DNA from: Acetobacter aceti NBRC 14818
GTDB lineage: Bacteria > Pseudomonadota > Alphaproteobacteria > Acetobacterales > Acetobacteraceae
Assembly (NCBI RefSeq): GCF_000193495.2
Contig: NZ_AP023410.1
Location: 1,922,001 to 1,986,000, forward strand
Reading direction: 5' to 3'
DNA: 64,000 nucleotides
Shown here: positions 25,220 to 34,219 of the stretch, one piece after another
How the letters are laid out: each line of letters begins with the position of its first letter
Position numbering within the stretch: position 1 is the stretch's first letter
Translations under genes and position numbers: made by a program
The notes under the pieces: model-generated
The model's input: only the letters and a program-made list of their open reading frames with translations
Told to the model about the DNA's origin: nothing
Databases searched by the model: none

Positions 25220-25255
25220 GGGAGGATCGGTGGCAACCGATCCTCCCATGTTTTA
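25220..25255 (+). terminator. Intrinsic terminator of the multicopper oxidase gene
   Basis: Perfect 12-bp stem GGGAGGATCGGT / ACCGATCCTCCC (25220-25231 with 25236-25247), loop ggca, followed by atgtttta. The T run is short, but the stem is strong and lies 15 bp after the stop. Confidence 0.82.
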
Positions 25256-25396
25256 CCCGGCAAACCACGACAATGGCGGACTACGCATCAGTGTCTTTCA
25301 CACCACAGGACCAGACGGTTCTCTGGTCATTCGGTCAGACGAAAAAGACTGACCGAATCCAGAAACCGTCTCCGCAAAAACGGGGAAAAGAAGAAC

Positions 25397-26932
25397 TCAG
25401 GTTCTGGCGCTCAGTTCCTCGGTAATCTCTTCCTCCAGCATGCTGTCTGTCGCTGTGGGCGCCAGACCACCCAGCGGGGGCCCTTTGAAACGCTTCTTCT
25501 CGACGAGGAACCACCCGGCCAGCAGCACGACAACAATACCCACCACGTAGCTGATCAGAATGTCGTTGGGCGGCTGGATACCGATCCAGACCAGCACCAG
25601 CGAGCCCAGAACCGTAACGATCGCAAACGGCGTGGACAGTGCGCCCAGACGGAACGGCCCCGTCATCACATCGCGCTTACGCTGCGCCAGAATTCCCGCT
25701 CCGATCGGCATGGCGTAGGAGACATACAGGAAGATGGCGCAACCTGCCGCCAATGCCGCGAAGGCGGAAGAGTAGAGCGTCACAGCGCAGGACAGGAACG
25801 CCACCAGCCAGATGGCCGGAACCGGCGTGCGATAGGTCGGGCTGACATAACGCCACAGCTTGGAGCCCGGCAGTCCGCCGTCACGACCAAAAGCGAACAC
25901 CATGCGGGAGGTGGAGGTCATGCCTGCCAGCGCGCACAGATAGTTGGCGACGACAATCATCACATACATCAGACTGCGCAGCCAGCTCGGCACGGGAAGC
26001 TGTGCAAGCAGGTTGAAGAACACATCGCCGCCCTGAGAAGCGGACGCCGTCGGGTCAGGCATGGCGAGCACGAAGGAGCACACCATGATGAAACCGAACA
26101 GACCCGAGATCATGACAGCGTTAATCATGCCACGCGGCACGACATTACGTGCGTCGATCGTCTCTTCCGCCACATGAGCCGAGGCGTCAAAGCCTGTGAT
26201 GGTATAGGCCGGAAGAATCAGCGACAGGCAGAACGCATAGATCAGGCTGTCGGAATGAGGGAAGACGTCGCCACCCGCAGCACCCGTGTTGTTCACGATG
26301 GTGAGCAGCCGCTCCCAGTGAAAGCCCGGTGCGCAATAGAGCATCATGATGGTCAGCAGCACGGCTGCGAACAGGATCAGATAACCGGAGAAATCCGTCA
26401 GGATTTTCGTGATCCTGATGCCGACATGATTGAACAGCGCCTGTGAGGCCGCAATCAGGGAAACACCCACGATCTGGTGCCCGTAGCCCCAGCCCGAGAT
26501 ATCCACACCGAAAATATTGCCCAAGATCAGCTGCGTGAACAGGGTGTAGGCGCCGACATTCACCGAGGCCAGCACGAAGATCAGGCCGAGCAGGTTTACC
26601 CACGCCGTGGCCCATCCCCAGCCACGCCCCCCAAGGATGGATGACCAGTGATACAGACCGCCCGCGGTCGGGTAGGCCGAAGCAATCTGGCCCATGGAAC
26701 AGGCGACGATGGTGGCGAATATCGTTCCCACAATCCAGCCCACGGCGACACCAAAGCCGCCGAGCGATGAGAAACCGAGCTGGAACGAGGTGATGCCGCC
26801 AGCGAGAATACAGATGATGGAAAAGGAAATGGCGAAGTTGGAGAAGCCCTTCATGCTTCGTGAAAGTTCCTGGGCATAACCCATGGAGGCGAGTACGCCA
26901 GCGTCCTCGTCACTATGGTTGTTGGTCTCCAT
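25397..26932 (-). CDS. APC-family amino acid/amine permease
   Basis: Inner-membrane permease of 511 residues with about 12 hydrophobic helices. The N-terminal signature GYAQELSRSMKGFSNFAISF then GITSFQLGF is typical of the ACT/GABA-permease subgroup of APC transporters. SAYPTAGGLYHWSSILGG and ITGFDASAHVAEETIDARN are also subgroup hallmarks, the second lining the substrate site. The C-terminus is short and acidic. The start is supported by AGAGGA 7 bases upstream. It follows the FGGY kinase by 99 bp on the same strand with no clear terminator between them, so it may belong to that operon. The substrate cannot be read; members carry amino acids, GABA, choline or other amines. Confidence 0.9.
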   Translation of the reverse strand: METNNHSDEDAGVLASMGYAQELSRSMKGFSNFAISFSIICILAGGITSFQLGFSSLGGFGVAVGWIVGTIFATIVACSMGQIASAYPTAGGLYHWSSILGGRGWGWATAWVNLLGLIFVLASVNVGAYTLFTQLILGNIFGVDISGWGYGHQIVGVSLIAASQALFNHVGIRITKILTDFSGYLILFAAVLLTIMMLYCAPGFHWERLLTIVNNTGAAGGDVFPHSDSLIYAFCLSLILPAYTITGFDASAHVAEETIDARNVVPRGMINAVMISGLFGFIMVCSFVLAMPDPTASASQGGDVFFNLLAQLPVPSWLRSLMYVMIVVANYLCALAGMTSTSRMVFAFGRDGGLPGSKLWRYVSPTYRTPVPAIWLVAFLSCAVTLYSSAFAALAAGCAIFLYVSYAMPIGAGILAQRKRDVMTGPFRLGALSTPFAIVTVLGSLVLVWIGIQPPNDILISYVVGIVVVLLAGWFLVEKKRFKGPPLGGLAPTATDSMLEEEITEELSART

Positions 26933-27031
26933 TGAGAGATCCTCTGCTGTTCATGTCCCGGCATGCTGGCCGTCGTCGGGGCATGATGACCCTGATTACC
27001 GCATTATCATGACGATATCGCAATGATGCAA

Positions 27032-28471
27032 TCAGCTTTTTGCACAGCGCTCGATCGCCTGCCGGGTCATGCAATCAAAGGCATCCTGCCAGCGCCTTTC
27101 GGCTCCATTCGGACGGGGTTCGACCACGCGCCAGCCAGCCTCGTTCGCCTGCGCTGGCTGAGTGGCCTCGTCATCCAGCCAGAAACGTCCCAGCCCCACC
27201 GCCGTCACATCGACCTGCTCCGGCACATGCACTGTCGCATCCAGACAGTCCGCCAGAAACTGGATGAACCAGCGATTACTGACCAAGCCACCATCAACAG
27301 AAATCCGTTTAGCAACCTGACCGGTTGCCGCAGCAAAAGTCTTCACAAGCTGAACGGAACGAAACGCAATGCCTTCCAGAACGGCGCGGGCCATGTCCGC
27401 CGGACGTGTATCCAGCCCAAGCCCAACCCAACTGCCACGCGCGTCTCTTTGCCACCATGGGCAGCCAAGCCCCTGCAACGCCGGCAGAAAGAAAACACCC
27501 TTCTCTGCCGCTTGCGCAGCTTCCAATGCTCCCTCATCCGCACAGGAGAAATCCGGACCGAGACTTTCCATCCAGTTCACCGCCGCCCCTGCCGTCAGGA
27601 TGCCACCTTCCAGCGCGTAGACGGTCGGCTGCTCCGCAAACTGCCATGCCACGGTGGGAAGCACACCGCCTTCACCACCTTCGCATGATCCCTCGCCTCC
27701 CAGCGCCAGAGCAAAAGCACCCGTGCCGAACGTGATCTTCACATCACCGGGATGCTGGAGCCCGTGCCCATACAGGGCCGCCTGCTGATCCACGGCACTG
27801 ACCCGGACAGGCACTTTCCGGTCACGCAGCAGCCCGAAATCGCCAACAGTAGGCCGGATGGACGGCAGGCAGTCCATGGGAACGTCAAACAGACGGCAGA
27901 GGCTCTCATCCCATTCACACGTCCGCAGATTCATCAGCGACGTGCGCGAGGCTGTGGAGACGTCCGTAGCAAAGACACCGCACAGGCGATCGAGAAAGAA
28001 AGCGTCGCTGGTGCCGAAACGCAATCGTCCCTGTTCCCGCAGGCGACGAGCCTGCGGTACATGGTCCAGATACCAGCGCAGCCGGGAGGCCGAGAAATAA
28101 CAGTCCAGCGGCAGACCTGATCGCGCTTTGATCTCGGGCTCCAGTCCCTCCTCTTTCATGCGCGCCACGACATCGGCGGTGCGGGTGTCCTGCCACACGA
28201 TGGCGGGACCAATGGGCGCGCCGGTCTCGGCATCCCACGCCACAACGGTCTCACCCTGATTGGCCAGAGCCAGGGCATCAATCGGCCCGGCCTCGGCGAT
28301 CAGTTCCTCAATGTGACGCAGGATCTCTTCCGCATCATGCTCGACCAGTCCCGGTGCAGGCAGGAACTGCTGGTGCGAGCGTCGCCCCACCAGTTCCATC
28401 CGTCCGTCGCTCCAGACCCGATAGGCCTTGGTGCCGGTCGTCCCCTGATCAATGGCGAGGCAGCTTTTCAT
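27032..28471 (-). CDS. FGGY-family carbohydrate kinase, glycerol-kinase-like
   Basis: ATP-dependent sugar or polyol kinase of 479 residues, close to GlpK in layout. Conserved parts are LAIDQGTTGTKAYRVW (ATP/Asp site), VEHDAEEI, AIVWQDTR (Trp of the glycerol pocket), DCYFSASRLRW (Tyr of the pocket), VSAVDQQAALYGHG (catalytic Asp) and TFGTGAFALALGG. GlpK has NQRETT at its glycerol contact; here it is NQGETV, so the Arg that holds glycerol is Gly. This suggests a substrate other than glycerol or altered affinity. The start shares an ATGA overlap with the oxidoreductase gene upstream. It forms a three-gene unit with the two FAD oxidoreductases. Annotation as glycerol kinase would be tempting but is not secure. 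Confidence 0.85.
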   Translation of the reverse strand: MKSCLAIDQGTTGTKAYRVWSDGRMELVGRRSHQQFLPAPGLVEHDAEEILRHIEELIAEAGPIDALALANQGETVVAWDAETGAPIGPAIVWQDTRTADVVARMKEEGLEPEIKARSGLPLDCYFSASRLRWYLDHVPQARRLREQGRLRFGTSDAFFLDRLCGVFATDVSTASRTSLMNLRTCEWDESLCRLFDVPMDCLPSIRPTVGDFGLLRDRKVPVRVSAVDQQAALYGHGLQHPGDVKITFGTGAFALALGGEGSCEGGEGGVLPTVAWQFAEQPTVYALEGGILTAGAAVNWMESLGPDFSCADEGALEAAQAAEKGVFFLPALQGLGCPWWQRDARGSWVGLGLDTRPADMARAVLEGIAFRSVQLVKTFAAATGQVAKRISVDGGLVSNRWFIQFLADCLDATVHVPEQVDVTAVGLGRFWLDDEATQPAQANEAGWRVVEPRPNGAERRWQDAFDCMTRQAIERCAKS

Positions 28472-29667
28472 TGCTCCACCTCCAGCCGGAGTGCGGACAC
28501 GCCCGTCAGCACAGCAGCGGGAACAGCCAGTTCCACACGACGCTCGGGGAGAACGCTTACACGCCGACGCGCCACCGTGCGGCCGTGCTCATCCGACAGG
28601 CGAAGCACACCCCGCTGCGGTGTTTCCATCCGCGCATGCAGAACGATCCTGCCCCGTGGCGCGGCATGGAGACGCTGCGGCCAGACGCTGGCCACTCCTT
28701 GTCCACATGCCACCGGCACGGCGGAACCGAGGCTTGGCAGTCTTCCCTCCAGCGCCCGCAGGATCATCCTTGCGGCGGCGCGTCCTTCCAGAGCAGCCTG
28801 TCCCGAATGCTCAACGGCCCGCAACACATTGCCCGCTGCGAAGACCTGCGGGTCCTGGGTGCGGAAGGTCGAATCAATCGCCGGGCCACGCGTACCGCCA
28901 TCCAGCGCAAGGCCGGACGTGCGGGCCAGAATGGCATCCGGCACAAATTTTCCTGTGAACACCACACCATCGCAGGCCAGCGTCCGCCGCTCGCCATCCT
29001 GCTCGATTTCCACGCCCTCAACCCTGTCGCCACCAAGGATCGAAACGAGCTTCGTGTTCAGAAGAATGGGCGTGCCGTACACCATCGCCGCCAGAACATC
29101 TGCCGGACGCTGGGCGGTGATGCGTACGTTTTCCTCGATCATGGCGACAGGGTTCACCTGCCCGTGCCGCGCCGTCATCAGGGCGGAAAACGACACCAGC
29201 TCACTGCCGATGATGACCGGATTCTGGAACGGACGCAGGCCCTTCATCACCATTTCCTGAAACGCGCCGGTTGTGGTCACGCCCCAGGGCCGCGTGCCGG
29301 AGACAAGCCGTGGCCCACGCGGGGTCTCCCGCGTGCCGGTCGCCAGCAGAATGGTTCGCGCCTGCCATGTTTCCAGCCCACGCTCCGTGGACAGATGCAC
29401 GACCCCACCGGGTCCGATACCCGTTACGGTCGTATCGGTGAGGATCGGCACGCCTGCCGCCTCCGTCAGCGCGCGGGCGTAGCGCGGCCCTTTCCACATC
29501 CGACCGAAGTCCAGCATGCCGAACCCCAGATGTCCGCAATAACGCGGCAGGCCGCCCGGCTCACGCGTACGCTCCAGCACGGCAATCTTCCCGACCCCCG
29601 CCCGCTTCAGGACACGGGCTGCGCTGAGACCTGCAGGTCCAGCCCCGACGATGAGTACATCATACAT
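28468..29667 (-). CDS. NAD(P)/FAD-dependent oxidoreductase (GlpB/HcnB-like)
   Basis: Flavoprotein of 399 residues. It opens with a Rossmann FAD motif, MYDVLIVGAGPAGLSAARVL, and has a second nucleotide-binding region with VIIGSELVSFSALMTARHG and an ATG-type motif LLATGTRETPRGPRLVSG. The later GNVLRAVEHSGQAALEGRAAA is the second FAD motif of disulfide-reductase-like flavoproteins. No CxxC redox pair is present. I start it at 29667, since the frame upstream (18 more residues) overlaps the preceding gene and precedes the FAD motif. It overlaps that gene by 8 bp and the kinase by 4 bp. It probably works with the GlpA-like subunit as a heteromer that passes electrons to quinone, as in GlpAB or HcnBC (inference). 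Confidence 0.85.
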   Translation of the reverse strand: MYDVLIVGAGPAGLSAARVLKRAGVGKIAVLERTREPGGLPRYCGHLGFGMLDFGRMWKGPRYARALTEAAGVPILTDTTVTGIGPGGVVHLSTERGLETWQARTILLATGTRETPRGPRLVSGTRPWGVTTTGAFQEMVMKGLRPFQNPVIIGSELVSFSALMTARHGQVNPVAMIEENVRITAQRPADVLAAMVYGTPILLNTKLVSILGGDRVEGVEIEQDGERRTLACDGVVFTGKFVPDAILARTSGLALDGGTRGPAIDSTFRTQDPQVFAAGNVLRAVEHSGQAALEGRAAARMILRALEGRLPSLGSAVPVACGQGVASVWPQRLHAAPRGRIVLHARMETPQRGVLRLSDEHGRTVARRRVSVLPERRVELAVPAAVLTGVSALRLEVEQ

Positions 29668-31072
29668 CGCGATGCCCTTCCCCGATCGGCGTGACCAGTC
29701 CCGGCAGATACGCCTCCGCAAATTCCATAACCCGACGTGTGCAGTAAAAACCCTGACAGCGACCCATCATGCAGCGTGTCCGGCGTCGCAGGCCACCCAG
29801 TGTTCCGGCCGGAAGCACCTCGTCCTTCAGCGCGGTCTCGATCTCCTTCTCCGTGACACGTTCACAGTGGCAGGCGATTGGCCCGCGCTCCGGCTGCATC
29901 CATGGACGCGGCCGTTCCTCCACCAGATTGGGCATCTGCGGCAGAGCCACATTCTTCAGCGGCGCAGGGTCCGCGAAGGTATCGCGATACAGCGTCACAA
30001 CATGCTCGGCGATCCCCAGCGCGCCAGTCAGGCCGGTCGAACGGATACCGCCTACGGTGATCCAGCCTTCGGTTTTCAGGGCTTCGATCTGATAGTCGCT
30101 GAACTGCGTGGCAGGGCGCAGGCCCGCATAGGTGGTCGTAACATCATGCTCGCGCAGGGCCGGGATGATCCGGAAAGCGGCTTTACGAAGCGTTTCAAGA
30201 TTATCGTGATCGACCGTCGGAAATTCGCGTTCCTGCTGTGGCTCGGCGGTCGGCCCGACAAGAACGTTCCCGAACACCGTACGCGTGACGACCACGCCCT
30301 TCGTGAGAGCCGTCGGCACCGGCAGGATGATCGTGCGAAAGAGATCATGAGCCGTCTTGTCGAAGACCACGAACTGACCCTTACGGGGCGTGATCTGGAA
30401 CGGCGAGGGTCGTGCAATGGCCTCAACCAGATCGCCATAATTCCCGGCGCAGTTGATGACCGTACGGGCCTGAACGGCTGGTTTACCCGCGATATCCAGA
30501 TGCCAGACGCCATCCTGTCGCATGCCGCCTTCAACCCGTGCCCGCCGCAACAGCGTGCCGCCGTTGAGGATCGCCTGCCGCGCATAGGCCATGGGCGCGG
30601 ACCATGGATCGATCAGGTGCTCGCCCTCGACCAGCACCGCGCCGCGCACATCGCCTGCCAGTTCGGGTTCCCGCTCCCTCGCCTCTCGTGCATCCAGAAG
30701 CCTCACTGTCACGCCGTTGCGTGCCGCCTTGTCGATGATTTTCGGAAACTGCGAGAGATCTTCATCTGTCCAGGCGACAACCATGGCGCCGGTTTGCACC
30801 ACGGACAGGTTCATGTCGGCACAGATTTCACGATATAGGGCGTATCCTCGCTGCACGCAGGTAGCTTCCAGCGTGTCAGGCGTGGCGTCGAAACCTGTGT
30901 GGAGAATGGCGCTGTTGGCCTTACTCGCACCTTCCAGCAGATCGCCTCCCTTTTCCAGTAACACGGTGCGCGCGCCAGCCAGCACGCAGGCGCGGAAGAC
31001 AGCGCAACCGACAACACCTCCGCCGATGATCGCTATGTCATAAAGGCTGTCACCAGCCATTGTCTCCGTCAT
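29660..31072 (-). CDS. GlpA-like FAD oxidoreductase with C-terminal BFD [2Fe-2S] domain
   Basis: A 470-residue DAO-fold dehydrogenase. The FAD motif is YDIAIIGGGVVGCAVFRACV, followed by LEKGGDLLEGASKANSAILH, a signature of glycerol-3-phosphate dehydrogenases. TVGGIRSTGLTGALGIAEHV is the second FAD-contact region. The C-terminal 75 residues are a BFD-like domain with four Cys, CHC and RCMMGRCQGFYC, that would bind a [2Fe-2S] cluster. This layout matches anaerobic GlpA or HcnC/nopaline-oxidase type subunits rather than the aerobic GlpD. It is first in the operon. Start is ATG 31072, with an alternative ATG at 31060 that has a better GGAG site. The substrate is uncertain, because the partner kinase lacks the glycerol-binding Arg. 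Confidence 0.87.
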   Translation of the reverse strand: MTETMAGDSLYDIAIIGGGVVGCAVFRACVLAGARTVLLEKGGDLLEGASKANSAILHTGFDATPDTLEATCVQRGYALYREICADMNLSVVQTGAMVVAWTDEDLSQFPKIIDKAARNGVTVRLLDAREAREREPELAGDVRGAVLVEGEHLIDPWSAPMAYARQAILNGGTLLRRARVEGGMRQDGVWHLDIAGKPAVQARTVINCAGNYGDLVEAIARPSPFQITPRKGQFVVFDKTAHDLFRTIILPVPTALTKGVVVTRTVFGNVLVGPTAEPQQEREFPTVDHDNLETLRKAAFRIIPALREHDVTTTYAGLRPATQFSDYQIEALKTEGWITVGGIRSTGLTGALGIAEHVVTLYRDTFADPAPLKNVALPQMPNLVEERPRPWMQPERGPIACHCERVTEKEIETALKDEVLPAGTLGGLRRRTRCMMGRCQGFYCTRRVMEFAEAYLPGLVTPIGEGHRDV

Positions 31073-31319
31073 ACACCTGTCCAGAAAAGCTGTGCGATCG
31101 TCATGCGTAGATTATGTTTCTGCACCGCAACAAGATCAAGGCTGGTTGAGCAGTGTCCGGGACAGCTTCCCTCAGCATCTTAATCTGACAGGTGCTGCAA
31201 GGCAGAAGAATTTTCAGACTGGGAGACAGTCTACCCTGCTTTCGAGCATCGCTGTCAGAAAGCTGAAATATGACTGGAGCAGTGCGATCCAGCTCTGGAA
31301 CAGGCCGGCTTTGACTATA

Positions 31320-31350
31320 GAAATGGGACCGTCATGAAATCCGGTCCCAT
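31320..31350 (-). terminator. Terminator of the dsbA-like gene
   Basis: Perfect 9-bp stem ATGGGACCG / CGGTCCCAT (31342-31350 with 31323-31331, read on the minus strand), loop of 10 bases, followed by TTTCTAT. It lies directly after the stop of the gene at 31356. Confidence 0.72.
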
Positions 31351-31355
31351 GTGGA

Positions 31356-32123
31356 TTATTTCGCTTTCCGCGCCGCCGCGATGGCGGCCTTCAGGTCGGC
31401 TTCCGAAACCGCGCCCGGGATGACTGTCTTCTCGCCAATGATGAAGGTCGGTGTGCCATCGACACCGACCTTGCGGGCCAGCTCGAGGTTTTCGTTGAGC
31501 AGGCTGGTGACCTCTGCCCCCTTCATGTCCTTTTCAAGCGTCGCCACATCAAGACCCACTGATTTGGCGATGGAGCGGATACGGTCGATGGACGGTGGCT
31601 GATTGTCCAGCATCAGGGCGTGCTGGAACTTGAGGTAGGCGTTCTGACGGGCCGCAGCCAGCAGAGCCTGCGCTTCAAGCTGACTGTTCGGTCCCAGCAC
31701 AGGAATCACCTTCTCGACGAAGCGAAGGTCAGGATCTTCGGCCACCAGTCGGTCGATCACCGGCAGCACCTTGCGGCAGTAAGGGCAGCGTGGATCGTAG
31801 AACTCAACGACCGTCACGGAGCCCTGTGGGTTGCCCAGTACGACATCCGTGGTAGTGGCGCTGAACTTGCCAGCATTTTCATGCACGGCCTTCAGGCTGG
31901 CGGCCTGCTGCGCCGCTTCGCCCTGAGCGCGCATCGCCGCCACGGCATCAGCAAGGATGGAAGGATCCTGTTTCAGGGCTTCGCGCACGATATCGACGAT
32001 CTCTTTGCGCTGGGTAGGTGTAAAGCCGCTATCCGCATGCGCAGACAGGCTGCTGAACAGAGAGGTGGAGGCCAGCACGGCAAACAATGCGGTGCGAACC
32101 CGGGAGCGTTGGTTACGTATCAT
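31356..32123 (-). CDS. Periplasmic DsbA/ScsC-like thiol-disulfide protein
   Basis: Exported thioredoxin-fold protein of 255 residues. The signal peptide (about residues 1-30) has cleavage near AHA-DSG. An N-terminal helical region (about 35-90, EALKQDPSILADAVAAM) resembles the oligomerisation helices of ScsC/Com1 proteins. The redox site CPYC sits in FYDPRCPYCRKVLPV and the cis-proline loop is VDGTPTFIIG. The inserted helical domain of DsbA is present (residues about 140-195). The second Cys of CPYC makes it a redox-active DsbA-type oxidase or isomerase. It is monocistronic with its own terminator. A DsbD/ScsB-type protein is encoded at 62057-64000 but is far away, so a link is only possible. 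Confidence 0.9.
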   Translation of the reverse strand: MIRNQRSRVRTALFAVLASTSLFSSLSAHADSGFTPTQRKEIVDIVREALKQDPSILADAVAAMRAQGEAAQQAASLKAVHENAGKFSATTTDVVLGNPQGSVTVVEFYDPRCPYCRKVLPVIDRLVAEDPDLRFVEKVIPVLGPNSQLEAQALLAAARQNAYLKFQHALMLDNQPPSIDRIRSIAKSVGLDVATLEKDMKGAEVTSLLNENLELARKVGVDGTPTFIIGEKTVIPGAVSEADLKAAIAAARKAK

Positions 32124-32713
32124 ACGCCAGAGTGTAGCGGAGAGGCGGGATAGTGTGAACGGTCGCCCACAGGATTACTTTTCGATGAGACTGAACAACA
32201 CTGGATTCTTCTGATTGAATCTGCTTTGCTTATATCAAAGTTTTTCCGGTCCGAATTATGAATTTTCGTTACATTTTAAAAGTTTAAATATATAAACAAG
32301 ATCTTTTACAATATAATTTTTTGTTTGTCCTGTACATTCAGAAAAATCATGATTTCTTCGGGATTATTTTTACAGGAACCACAGTGGAATTCATGTGTTA
32401 AATACAACGAAAATAAAATATAAAATCAAATAGTAATTTAATGAATTATTTTTCAAATTATAAGTATATTTGTAAAAATATCACACATTTAAGTAGATAT
32501 AACGATCTATATTTGTAAAAAATATATTGAAAATAAGCCTCTGTTTCTTTAAAAGAGGCTTATGGAACGTTGAATGTACTTACAGGAAATATCTCTGGTC
32601 CGTACGTTAACATAAATTGCGGCGTCAGTTCATACTCATGCCTGCGCCCAGAGGTTCAATGCGGCTGCGCCCTTTAAACCCTGGCATTGAAAACTTCATA
32701 AGGAGAAAGCGTT
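32124..32713. other. Very AT-rich intergenic region
   Basis: A 590-bp gap without a convincing gene. Between 32221 and 32580 I count about 24% GC by hand, far below the surrounding sequence. It contains runs such as aaatataaaatcaaa. A perfect 10-bp hairpin ATAAGCCTCT / AGAGGCTTAT lies at 32533-32542 with 32554-32563 (11-base loop). This is probably the regulatory region of the polyol-permease-type gene at 32714; it could also be a remnant of foreign DNA. Confidence 0.65.
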
Positions 32714-34054
32714 TTGTCAGGGACAGTCCCTCAGACATCGACGGAACCGCGTGGCATCGCCGCGCGTCTTGGTATCCCCCAACCTCTGCTGTTCGGTTTC
32801 ATCGGCCTGCTGCTTTTCATGGTCGGTGATGGCGTGGAGGCAGGATATCTTGATACCTACATGCTTCACCACGGCCATACGCAGGGCGATGTGAACCTCA
32901 TGTTCACCACCTACGGTGTGACCGTCATGATTTCGGCATGGCTGGCAGGTCCTCTTTCAGATCTGTACGGACCGCGCCGCACCATGTGGGCCGGACTTGT
33001 CATGTGGGCCGCTCTGGAAGTCGGTTTTCTGTCGCTGGGGCTCGGGCCTGACAACCTGAACATGACGCTGCTGTTCTACACGCTGCGTGGCTTCGCTTAC
33101 CCGCTGTTCGCTTACGGCTTCCTTGTGTGGATCGCCGCTGCGACACCGGCCCGCATGCTCGGTTCCGCTGCTGGCTGGTTCTGGTTCTCCTTCTCGGCTG
33201 GCCTCCCGACGCTTGGTTCCCAGTTCGCGCGTTACACCATCCCTTATATTGGTGAACTAGCGACCTTCTGGTGCTCGCTGGGTCTGGTCATTCTGGGTGG
33301 TTTGACCGCTCTGCTGCTCGTGCGTGAACCCACAGGTTCCAAGTCCCTGCTGCCAGCAGGCGCGGACAAGAAGAAAGCCTTCTTCGGCTCGATCAGCATC
33401 ACATGGCGCGAGCCCAAGACGCTGGCCGCCGGTGTCATCCGTACGATCAACACCTCGTCCGAATATGCGTTTCTGGCCATCATGCCAGCCTTCTTTGTCG
33501 ATGAACTGCATTTCTCGCAGGCCCAGTGGCTTGATCTGCTGTCCCTGATCTTCCTCGGCAACATCCTGTTCAACCTTGCCGCAGGCATGCTGGCTGACAA
33601 GCTCGGCCATCGTTTTGTCGTGGCTGTCGGTGGCTGTGTCGGCTGCTGCCTCACCATTCCGCTCTTCTACTATGTGCCGCTCTGGTTCCCGGGTAACTTC
33701 GCGCTCGCCGCTCTCGCCGGCTTCATCTACGGCGGCACTGTCGCAGCCTTCGTGCCGATGTCCGGCCTGATGCCGCTGATCTGCCCGAAAGAGAAGGCCG
33801 CTGCCCTGTCCATCCTCGGCCTCGGCGCAGGCGCCAGCACCTGGGTTGGTCCGGCTGTTGTCGGGATTTGTGAATCCTGGTTCGGCATGGGCCTTGAAGG
33901 CGTGATCTGGAGCTTCTCCGGCCTGTATCTGGCCGCTGGCGTGCTGACGCTCTGCCTGCGTATTTCGCCGGAAGCCCGTCGTCACACGGAGATGCTGGAA
34001 AAGAAGCAGAGCCTTCGTGACCGCGAAGCCTATGCAATGGAACACGCCATCTGA
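32714..34054 (+). CDS. MFS transporter of the polyol-permease (RbtT/DalT/CsbX) family
   Basis: Inner-membrane permease of 446 residues with about 12 membrane helices. The stretch FIGLLLFMVGDGVEAGYLD, the MFS loop GPLSDLYGPRRTMWAG, TLRGFAYPLFAYGFLVWI and GSAAGWFWFSFSAGLPTLGS are characteristic of the ribitol/D-arabinitol permease group. The second half contains FVPMSGLMPLICPKEKAAAL. It starts with TTG: AAGGAG at 32700-32705 is 8 bases before it, and no ATG in this frame lies upstream of the first helix. Acetic acid bacteria use many polyols, which fits. It has its own strong terminator at 34116-34154 and follows the AT-rich region. The substrate is not determinable from sequence. Confidence 0.9.
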   Translation: MSGTVPQTSTEPRGIAARLGIPQPLLFGFIGLLLFMVGDGVEAGYLDTYMLHHGHTQGDVNLMFTTYGVTVMISAWLAGPLSDLYGPRRTMWAGLVMWAALEVGFLSLGLGPDNLNMTLLFYTLRGFAYPLFAYGFLVWIAAATPARMLGSAAGWFWFSFSAGLPTLGSQFARYTIPYIGELATFWCSLGLVILGGLTALLLVREPTGSKSLLPAGADKKKAFFGSISITWREPKTLAAGVIRTINTSSEYAFLAIMPAFFVDELHFSQAQWLDLLSLIFLGNILFNLAAGMLADKLGHRFVVAVGGCVGCCLTIPLFYYVPLWFPGNFALAALAGFIYGGTVAAFVPMSGLMPLICPKEKAAALSILGLGAGASTWVGPAVVGICESWFGMGLEGVIWSFSGLYLAAGVLTLCLRISPEARRHTEMLEKKQSLRDREAYAMEHAI

Positions 34055-34115
34055 ACCGGCATGTTCAACATGACTGACTGATGGCGCCCAATACCATCAG
34101 TCAGCGCTGACATGG

Positions 34116-34154
34116 AAAACGGCATCGATCCCGCGGGATCGATGCCGTTTTTTT
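34116..34154 (+). terminator. Intrinsic terminator of the polyol-permease gene
   Basis: Near-perfect 17-bp stem (34116-34132 with 34135-34151, a two-base gc centre), followed by T at 34148-34154. It may also act for the convergent phospholipase gene. Confidence 0.93.
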
Positions 34155-34219
34155 GTTCTGCAACACTCTCAAAACACTGACGGATGAAGCGGAAGCACCA
34201 TCCATCAGAGCCCCTGCAA

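Noticed and set aside
32533..32563. Hairpin ATAAGCCTCT/AGAGGCTTAT as a terminator
   Set aside because: No gene ends just before it on either strand and no T run follows on the plus strand.
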